Of a stretch of DNA of 64,000 nt, positions 57,805 to 64,000 are shown one piece after another (position 1 is the stretch's first letter; each line of letters begins with the position of its first letter). The translations under genes were made by a program, and so were the position numbers. Source of the DNA: an uncultured Erythrobacter sp. Lineage in GTDB: Bacteria; Pseudomonadota; Alphaproteobacteria; Sphingomonadales; Sphingomonadaceae. The stretch lies in the NCBI GenBank assembly GCA_947502305.1, contig CANMZA010000001.1, positions 434,001 to 498,000 of the forward strand, given 5' to 3'. The notes below the pieces were generated by a model. That model was not told where the DNA came from and searched no databases. It worked only from the letters and a program-made list of their open reading frames with translations.

Positions 57805-58994
57805 GTAAGGGCTCCTTCAGCCAATTTTTGGATAACCCGCGCGGATAAAGCGGCGCGCTCCGTCAAACTGGCAGTGATTAGAAATTCGTCTGCGGAATGG
57901 ATCGACCCGCCGCGCACGCCCATCGTGTCAACGACTGGCACTCCGCAAGCGGCAATATTGTTGCCATCACACACGCCGCCTGTGCTTTTCCAAGCGATCT
58001 CTTGGCCTAATTCTGCGCCGCATTCGCGCACCAGATCGAACAGGCGCTGCGCGGTTTCATCGACGGGCTTTGGCGGGCGGGTTACGCCGCCATGGCGGCT
58101 GATGCGGACGTCATGCGCGCTTTCAATATTGCGCAGCAAAGCGTTCAAATCTTTATCGAAACCTTCCATCGCCTCTGTAGATTTGGGGCGGATGTTAAAG
58201 CGTAAGACGGCATGATCGGGCACGACATTGTTCGGCCCCCCGCCTTCCAACTTGGCTGGGTTCACGGTGATATCCTCGCGCTCCATCGCCTTCAGTTGTA
58301 AAATCATATCGGCGGCGGCGACCAAGGCGTTGCGCCCTTCATGCGGGTTGCGGCCTGCATGGGCGGATTTGCCCGCAATGGTGATCGAATAATTGCCGGT
58401 GCCGCCGCGCGCATGGGCCAATGTGCCATCGGGTAAAGCCGCCGGTTCATAGGTGAGAGCCGCCAATTTGCCGCGCGCCATTTCTGCAATCAAAGCGGAA
58501 CTGGCGAGCGATCCGGTTTCTTCATCGGAATTGATCAGCACATCATAGCCCAGCGATCCCGCGCTGGCGGTTTCTTCAAACGCCATCAATGCATGGAGCA
58601 TGACGGCAATCCCGCCCTTCATATCCGCGACGCCGGGGCCGTTTAGCACGCCGTCTTCGAGCCAAGTTTGTTGTTGAAAGGGATGATCGAGCGGAAACAC
58701 CGTATCCATATGCCCGGTGAGCAAAATGCGCCGATTGGCGGTTGGCCGCACGCGCACAATCAAATGGTCGCCATGCGCCTTTTCAAACTCACTGCCATCT
58801 GCCGCGATGCCGGTAACAGGGGCAGGGGTGATCATTTCAATCGTGCCGGGCAGGGCGGAAAAGGCGCCGGCCAATGCCTTTGCCTGCACGGCAAGGCCAT
58901 CGACATTCGCGGTGCCAGTGTTGATCGCGCACCAATTTTGGACCTGATCCAGCATGGCAGAAGCGTCGAATTGTTCGGGTTTTGTCAGTTTCAT
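57801..58994 (-). CDS. M20 family metallopeptidase/deacylase in the arginine succinylation operon
   Basis: A 397-aa zinc hydrolase of the M20 family (ArgE/carboxypeptidase G2/DapE-like). Metal site residues are [25 protein letters not shown] and [19 protein letters not shown]. The dimerisation lid has [20 protein letters not shown] and [17 protein letters not shown], and the end has [14 protein letters not shown]. It overlaps astA by ATGA. By position it may replace AstE, removing succinate from succinylglutamate or succinylornithine; this is inference. AGAGGTGG precedes ATG 58994. Confidence 0.92.
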   Translation of the reverse strand: MKLTKPEQFDASAMLDQVQNWCAINTGTANVDGLAVQAKALAGAFSALPGTIEMITPAPVTGIAADGSEFEKAHGDHLIVRVRPTANRRILLTGHMDTVFPLDHPFQQQTWLEDGVLNGPGVADMKGGIAVMLHALMAFEETASAGSLGYDVLINSDEETGSLASSALIAEMARGKLAALTYEPAALPDGTLAHARGGTGNYSITIAGKSAHAGRNPHEGRNALVAAADMILQLKAMEREDITVNPAKLEGGGPNNVVPDHAVLRFNIRPKSTEAMEGFDKDLNALLRNIESAHDVRISRHGGVTRPPKPVDETAQRLFDLVRECGAELGQEIAWKSTGGVCDGNNIAACGVPVVDTMGVRGGSIHSADEFLITASLTERAALSARVIQKLAEGALT

Positions 58995-59140
58995 CGGCAA
59001 CCACCTCTAGCGCGGCAATCTGTTCTGTCCAAGCCATGCGGCGAAGCCATTTTTCCCCCGGTTGCAATCACCTGCGGATTTGGCCATATCGCCAGCGTCC
59101 TCCTCCCCAGGCCCGATTTTATCGCACCCCGAGGACACAC

Positions 59141-61258
59141 ATGACAGATATGACAATTCGCGCTGGACTTTCCGTTGATGAACGGTTGGCGAGTTTGCTT
59201 GAGAATGAGGTGCTCGCACCCTTGGGCCGCGATGCGCAGGCGTTTTGGCAAGGTTTTGCAAAATTGCTGGCGGATTTCGCGCCGCGTAATGCCGAATTGC
59301 TGGCGAAGCGAGAGGATCTGCAAGGCCAGATCGACGCTTGGCATCAGGCAAGGGCGGGCAAGCCGCATGACGCCGCCGAATATCAGGCATTCTTGCATGA
59401 GATCGGCTATTTGGTGCCGGAGACCGGCGATTTTCAGATCGGTACGCAAAATGTCGATCCCGAAATTGCGACAATGGCCGGGCCGCAATTGGTTGTCCCG
59501 ATCCTCAATGCGCGGTTTTTGCTGAACGCCGCCAATGCCCGCTGGGGCAGTTTGTATGATGCGTTTTACGGCACCGATGCCCTAGACGCGCCGCCTGCAC
59601 GGCCGGGCGGCTATGATGAGGCGCGCGGGAATGCGGTGATTGCGCGCGGGCGTGAATTTCTCGATTCCGCTTTGCCTCTGGTCGATCAAAGCTGGGCCGA
59701 TATGGCGGATGAGCATGACGGCAAGCTGGTGGATGAAGGGCAATATGTCGGCAAGACCGGAAAGGGTTTGTTGTTCGTCAATAATGGCCTGCATATCGAA
59801 GTGGTGTTTGATGCAGGCACGCCGGTTGGCCGCACCGATAAAGCGGGCATTGCCGATATTCTGGTCGAAAGCGCGCTGACCACGATTGCCGATTGCGAAG
59901 ATTCGGTCGCGGCGGTTGATGGTGAGGATAAGGCGCTGGCTTACACCAATTGGCTGGGCATTATTCGCGGCGATTTGGCGGAGAGTTTTGAAAAAGGCGG
60001 CCGCACGCTGACGCGCGAATTGGCGGGCGACAAGGTCTATTCTGACGCGTCGGGCGCGCAGCAAACATTGTCAGGGCGCAGCCTGATGTTTGTGCGCAAT
60101 GTCGGCCATTTGATGACCAATCCGGCGATCCTTTTGCCGGGTGGCGGCGAGATTCCAGAAGGGATCATGGACGCCGTTTTCACCAGCGCGATCAGCACGT
60201 TGGATGTGGAGAATGCCAAGAAACCAGGCTTGGCAAAATACGGCAATTCGCGCAGCGGCAGCATCTATATCGTCAAACCCAAAATGCACGGGCCAGAAGA
60301 ATGCGCCTTCACCAATGATCTGTTCGATGCGGTGGAAGACTTGCTGTCCATCCCGCGCCACACGATCAAGGTCGGGGTGATGGATGAAGAGCGCCGGACC
60401 AGCGCCAATCTGGGCGCGTGTATCCATGCGGTTCGGGACCGGATCGTGTTTATCAACACCGGTTTCCTCGACCGGACCGGCGATGAAATGCACACTTCGA
60501 TGCATGCCGGGCCGATGATGCGAAAGGGCGCGATGAAAGCGTCACCGTGGCTGGGTTCTTACGAAGCGCGCAATGTCGCCATTGGCCTGAAACACGGCCT
60601 GTCTGGCAAGGCGCAGATCGGCAAAGGCATGTGGGCCGCCCCCGATTTGATGGGGCAGATGATGGCGGAGAAAATCGGCCATTTGCGCGCCGGGGCAAAC
60701 ACCGCATGGGTGCCATCGCCGACGGCGGCGACATTGCACGCTTTGCATTATCACGCCGAAAATGTGTTTGAAATTCAGCAAAACCTGCCTGAACCTGCGG
60801 GGCTCGATGCCTTGCTGACCATTCCGCTCGCAGAGAACACCAATTGGCCGGAGGATGAGCTGCGCGAGGAATTGGACAACAATGCGCAAGGGTTGCTGGG
60901 ATATGTGGTGCGCTGGATTGATGCCGGTGTTGGCTGTTCAAAAGTGCCGGACATTAATGATGTGGGCCTGATGGAAGACCGGGCGACTTTGCGCATTTCG
61001 TCTCAACATATCGCCAATTGGTTGCTGCACGGAATTGTAAGCGAGGCGCAAGTGCTAGACAGCCTGACGCGGATGGCGGCCAAGGTTGATGCGCAAAATG
61101 CGGGCGATCCGACATACGTTCCGCTGACGGGGAATGAGGACGGCGCGGCATTTTGTGCGGCGAAGGATCTGATTTTCAAAGGGACCGAGCAGCCCAGCGG
61201 ATATACAGAGCCCTTGCTGCATGCATGGCGGCAAAAAGCCAAATCGGCGCAGAATTAA
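59141..61258 (+). CDS. glcB: Malate synthase G
   Basis: A 705-aa, monomeric malate synthase of the G type, condensing glyoxylate and acetyl-CoA to malate. Motifs: [20 protein letters not shown], catalytic region [39 protein letters not shown] and [18 protein letters not shown]. The length near 720 is normal for the G form. [10 protein letters not shown] at 59141 with GAGGACAC upstream is the start. Divergent from the M20 hydrolase over 146 bp. Isocitrate lyase is not in view. Confidence 0.97.
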   Translation: MTDMTIRAGLSVDERLASLLENEVLAPLGRDAQAFWQGFAKLLADFAPRNAELLAKREDLQGQIDAWHQARAGKPHDAAEYQAFLHEIGYLVPETGDFQIGTQNVDPEIATMAGPQLVVPILNARFLLNAANARWGSLYDAFYGTDALDAPPARPGGYDEARGNAVIARGREFLDSALPLVDQSWADMADEHDGKLVDEGQYVGKTGKGLLFVNNGLHIEVVFDAGTPVGRTDKAGIADILVESALTTIADCEDSVAAVDGEDKALAYTNWLGIIRGDLAESFEKGGRTLTRELAGDKVYSDASGAQQTLSGRSLMFVRNVGHLMTNPAILLPGGGEIPEGIMDAVFTSAISTLDVENAKKPGLAKYGNSRSGSIYIVKPKMHGPEECAFTNDLFDAVEDLLSIPRHTIKVGVMDEERRTSANLGACIHAVRDRIVFINTGFLDRTGDEMHTSMHAGPMMRKGAMKASPWLGSYEARNVAIGLKHGLSGKAQIGKGMWAAPDLMGQMMAEKIGHLRAGANTAWVPSPTAATLHALHYHAENVFEIQQNLPEPAGLDALLTIPLAENTNWPEDELREELDNNAQGLLGYVVRWIDAGVGCSKVPDINDVGLMEDRATLRISSQHIANWLLHGIVSEAQVLDSLTRMAAKVDAQNAGDPTYVPLTGNEDGAAFCAAKDLIFKGTEQPSGYTEPLLHAWRQKAKSAQN

Positions 61259-61366
61259 AGAACCGCTTCGCCGCAATCGCGATCTGTGACATCTAGGCTG
61301 CTGGGCCTGCGTTACCGGGGGCCAAAGCCCTGATCAAAGCTGGGGCCAAAGCGGGGGAAATGTTCT

Positions 61367-62599
61367 ATGTGGCGCATGATTGGGCCGGCTTTGCTGTTTT
61401 CTGGGGCGGCAATCGGCACGTCGCATCTGGTGCAATCGACGCGGGCGGGCGCGCTGTATGGCGGCGCGCTGATCGTGGTCATCTTGCTCAGTTTCATTCT
61501 TAAATACCCCGCTTTCCGGTTCGGCGTGGATTACGGCCATGCCGCGCGCAAATCACTGGTGTCGGGATACCGAGAGCTGGGGGTGTGGGCGCCTTTGCTG
61601 TTTGCTCTGGCGGCTATCCCGGTTGTGCCGGTGATCTATGCTGCCTTGGCGACGGGGACGGCGGGGATCGCTTCTGCGGTGTTCGGCCTGTCTTTGCCGG
61701 TGCCGATGATCGGGATTGTTTCGTTTGCGGGCGTTGCGGTGGTTTTGATGATCGGCGGGTATGATTGGCTCGATCCGATCAACCGGGTCTTGCTGCTGTT
61801 TCTGATTGCTTCGACTTTGGTGACAACGGCGGTCGTGCTGCCGCGCGTCGAATGGGGCACTATGCTCGATACCAGTTGGGCGTTTGAGCCGACCGCGATC
61901 CTGTTCGTGGTCGCTTTGGCGGGGTTTATGCCCAATCCGCTCGACGTGTCCGTATCGCAATCAATGTGGACGGCGGAGGCTGAGCAGCGTTTGGAGCGCG
62001 GCAAAGGGGGCATCAAAACCTCGCTTGGCGAAGCGCGCGGCGCGTTCGTGACAGGGTATGCAATGACGGCGCTATTGGCGGTGTGTTTTTGCATTATGGG
62101 CGCAGGCGTGATGCACGCAGACGGCATCGCGCCAGAGGCCAGCGCCCCCGGTTTCGCGGCGCAGATCATCGGATTATACAGCGCCGCTTTGGGCGAATGG
62201 GCGGCGGCCTTGGCGGCGGTGGCGGCATTGTCGGTGATGCTGACGACATTGCTGGTCGCGCTGGATATTGGCGGGCGGCATATTGCGAGCGTTCGGCAAG
62301 AGCTTGGCGGTGATCGCGGTCCGGCTGCGTTCAAGCAAACCTATCGCATGGCGATCGCGGTGCTGGTCGCTTTGACCGGCGCGGTCTTGTTCGTGTTCAC
62401 CGCGAATTTCACAGTGATGCTGGATTTTGCGATCAGCGCATCTTTCGTCGGCGCGCCCATTATCGCGGCGCTCAATCACTTGGTGGTGACACGTTGCGCC
62501 ATGCCCGAAGAAGCGCGGCCCAGACCCGCGATTAGGGTGCTAAACCTGATTGGTATCGCGATTATGACAGCGCTGGCCGCGGCGTTCTTTGTGCTGTGA
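61367..62599 (+). CDS. NRAMP-family transporter lacking canonical metal-binding motifs
   Basis: A 410-aa polytopic protein of the NRAMP family by general build: GPALLFSGAAIGTSHLVQST opens helix 1, ILKYPAFRFGVDYGHAARKS helix 2, and GFMPNPLDVSVSQS helix 6. About 11 helices follow the LeuT-like fold. The canonical helix-1 DPGN reads GTSH and helix-6 MPH reads MPN here, so the substrate may not be Mn or Fe. GGGGGA precedes the ATG. It is monocistronic between glcB and rsmA (convergent). Family relatives without DPGN are known but little studied. Confidence 0.82.
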   Translation: MWRMIGPALLFSGAAIGTSHLVQSTRAGALYGGALIVVILLSFILKYPAFRFGVDYGHAARKSLVSGYRELGVWAPLLFALAAIPVVPVIYAALATGTAGIASAVFGLSLPVPMIGIVSFAGVAVVLMIGGYDWLDPINRVLLLFLIASTLVTTAVVLPRVEWGTMLDTSWAFEPTAILFVVALAGFMPNPLDVSVSQSMWTAEAEQRLERGKGGIKTSLGEARGAFVTGYAMTALLAVCFCIMGAGVMHADGIAPEASAPGFAAQIIGLYSAALGEWAAALAAVAALSVMLTTLLVALDIGGRHIASVRQELGGDRGPAAFKQTYRMAIAVLVALTGAVLFVFTANFTVMLDFAISASFVGAPIIAALNHLVVTRCAMPEEARPRPAIRVLNLIGIAIMTALAAAFFVL

Positions 62600-62625
62600 G
62601 GTGCCCTTAGATTAGCGCGTTTGCT

Positions 62626-63480
62626 CTAGCTCAGCACACGTGCCAATTGCACAAAATCATCCACGCTCAAAGTCTCCGCCCGGCGGGTGGGATCAATACC
62701 GACCTCTGCCAGAGCATCCAACGCGCCCGGCACGCCTTTAAGACTTTGGCGTAGCATCTTGCGGCGCTGCCCAAATGCCGCCTCCGTCAAACGCTCCAGC
62801 ATGGGGGCTGATACGCCGCCGGGCGCTTCACCGGGGGTTACATGGACAATCGCGCTCATCACTTTGGGCGGCGGGGTGAAGGCGCTGCGGTGGACTTTCA
62901 TCGCCAATTTCGCCTGACTGCGCCACTGCGCCAGCACTGCGAGCCGGCCATAGGCGCTGCTGCCCGGTTTTGACACGATCCTGTCTGCCACTTCGCGTTG
63001 AAACATCAAGGTGAGCGAGCGCCATTGCGGCGGCCACGCGGCGGAGCCTTTGGTGCCCGACAGCCATTTCACGAACAGCGCGGTGCCGACATTATAGGGC
63101 AGGTTGGAAAGGACGTGGAACGGCGTGCGCTCTTCGTCCTGAGACATGATTTCATCATGATCCAGTTTCATCGCGTCACCGTGCATGATGGTGAGTTGAC
63201 CCGGAAACGCATCGCTCAATTCCGCCAAAGCAGGCATGCACCGCTCATCCATCTCAATCGCGGTCACGCGCGCGCCTGCCCTTAACAATGCCCTCGTCAA
63301 ACCGCCGGGACCGGGGCCGACTTCGAGGACATTTTCGCCCGCCAAATCTCCGGGAAGCGCCGCAATGCGGCTTAGCAATTGCTCATCGAGCAGGAAATTC
63401 TGCCCCAGAGCTTTCGACGCGCTGAGACCGTGCTGAGCAATCGTCTCTCTGATCGGGGGGAGGTCGGGCAGGTCAGACAT
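62626..63480 (-). CDS. rsmA: 16S rRNA dimethyladenosine transferase
   Basis: A 284-aa methyltransferase dimethylating A1518 and A1519 of 16S rRNA (KsgA). [20 protein letters not shown], the SAM loop [29 protein letters not shown], motif [20 protein letters not shown] and [11 protein letters not shown] are visible. [12 protein letters not shown] at 63480 overlaps the pdxA stop by 8 bp; an in-frame start at 63498 is less likely. The pdxA-rsmA order is conserved in proteobacteria. Confidence 0.96.
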   Translation of the reverse strand: MSDLPDLPPIRETIAQHGLSASKALGQNFLLDEQLLSRIAALPGDLAGENVLEVGPGPGGLTRALLRAGARVTAIEMDERCMPALAELSDAFPGQLTIMHGDAMKLDHDEIMSQDEERTPFHVLSNLPYNVGTALFVKWLSGTKGSAAWPPQWRSLTLMFQREVADRIVSKPGSSAYGRLAVLAQWRSQAKLAMKVHRSAFTPPPKVMSAIVHVTPGEAPGGVSAPMLERLTEAAFGQRRKMLRQSLKGVPGALDALAEVGIDPTRRAETLSVDDFVQLARVLS

Positions 63481-64000
63481 TTGCGCGCGCATTTGCACAA
63501 GCAGTGGCCATGCGGATTGCCGCGATCATCGCGCTGGCATCGGCGACCCCGCTCCCGGCAATATCGAAAGCGGTGCCGTGATCGGGCGATGTCCGAATAA
63601 TCGGCAGGCCCAATGTGACATTGACCCCTTCGTCAAATTCCAACGCTTTCAAGGGGATCAGCGCCTGATCATGATACATGCAAAGCGCCGCATCATAGGT
63701 TGGCCGCATACGCGGCGTGAACAAGGCATCGCCGGGCACGGGGCCGGTCACGTCCAATCCCTTTTCGCGCAATCGGGCGATCGCTGGTTCGATTATCCGC
63801 GTTTCCTCTGATCCAAATTGACCGTTCTCGCCTGAATGCGGGTTCAGCCCGGCGATGGCCAGACGCGGGCGTTCAATCCCGAAATCTCTGGCGAGAGCGG
63901 CGGCCACGATCCGCGTTTTGTGCATGATCAGATTGGCGCTGAGCATGGCGGGCACATCGGCCAAGGCGACATGCACTGTGATCGGAACGGTCCGCAGGCT
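63473..64000 (-). CDS. pdxA: 4-hydroxythreonine-4-phosphate dehydrogenase (5' end cut by window)
   Basis: The C-terminal 175 residues of PdxA, the dehydrogenase of vitamin B6 (PLP) synthesis. Visible are [14 protein letters not shown], the family block [20 protein letters not shown], metal and substrate histidines in [13 protein letters not shown] and [14 protein letters not shown]. The protein reads open to the window end, so the start is outside. It overlaps rsmA by 8 bp. Confidence 0.95.
   Translation of the reverse strand, partial: SLRTVPITVHVALADVPAMLSANLIMHKTRIVAAALARDFGIERPRLAIAGLNPHSGENGQFGSEETRIIEPAIARLREKGLDVTGPVPGDALFTPRMRPTYDAALCMYHDQALIPLKALEFDEGVNVTLGLPIIRTSPDHGTAFDIAGSGVADASAMIAAIRMATACANARANV

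Overview
The window looks like chromosomal DNA of a marine-type alphaproteobacterium of the Sphingomonadales, most likely Erythrobacteraceae. The evidence is a GC-rich, densely packed genome, a two-piece circularly permuted tmRNA, a mitofilin (Mic60) homologue directly behind hemC-hemD, a sphingomonad-style TonB-dependent receptor, and a bacterial alternative oxidase. No phage, insertion sequence, CRISPR array, rRNA or tRNA gene was recognised. Almost all of the window is ordinary core or near-core chromosome.

Layout. 1-6.4 kb is catabolic: a cut aldehyde dehydrogenase, alanine dehydrogenase, alternative oxidase, the last two steps of tyrosine degradation (maiA-fahA) and glutaryl-CoA dehydrogenase. 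6.5-10.3 kb holds a lone receiver protein, a membrane helix-hairpin-helix protein and a VWA lipoprotein that carries a TonB-receptor-like segment. 10.3-18.1 kb has a lipid-linked flippase-like protein, gpsA and tsaD, divergent from hemC-hemD-mic60, then a ubiquinone hydroxylase. 18.2-24.4 kb has a DsbD-type reductase, a small lipoprotein translationally coupled to uvrB, and two DUF3617 paralogues. 25.4-29.5 kb is the complete Anbu (bacterial proteasome-like) locus: ATP-grasp, alpha-E, transglutaminase, Anbu. 29.6-38.6 kb contains regulators, an extensin-like protein, a CcdA-thioredoxin pair, a sodium/proline symporter, a LysR/NIPSNAP divergent pair and typA. 39-46.5 kb has a TonB receptor, DUF805, and a YbbA-YbbP-like ABC pair divergent from a TesA-like esterase. 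46.5-48.7 kb has recF, divergent from an unusual small operon. 48.7-52.9 kb is a six-gene overlapping run, lemA-TPM-TPM-TPM-nudix-SDR. 53.1-55.4 kb has mscL, the tmRNA and tandem repeats. 55.5-64 kb has arginine succinyltransferase genes with an M20 hydrolase, malate synthase G, an atypical NRAMP protein, rsmA and the end of pdxA.

The best candidate for something undescribed is at 47.69-48.65 kb. A near-consensus sigma-54 (-24/-12) promoter with upstream inverted repeats precedes three tandem microprotein genes of 36, 37 and 48 codons. All three share one pattern: an Arg, exactly 21 residues, then Pro-Ala-Ser/Thr-Pro. The third overlaps a minimal PspC-domain gene by ATGA, and the unit ends in a strong terminator. 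Sigma-54 control and a PspC partner resemble the phage-shock envelope stress response, but the microproteins match no Psp protein I know. Gene starts were chosen by ribosome-binding sites and family N-termini. No database search was possible, so family assignments rest on recognisable motifs.
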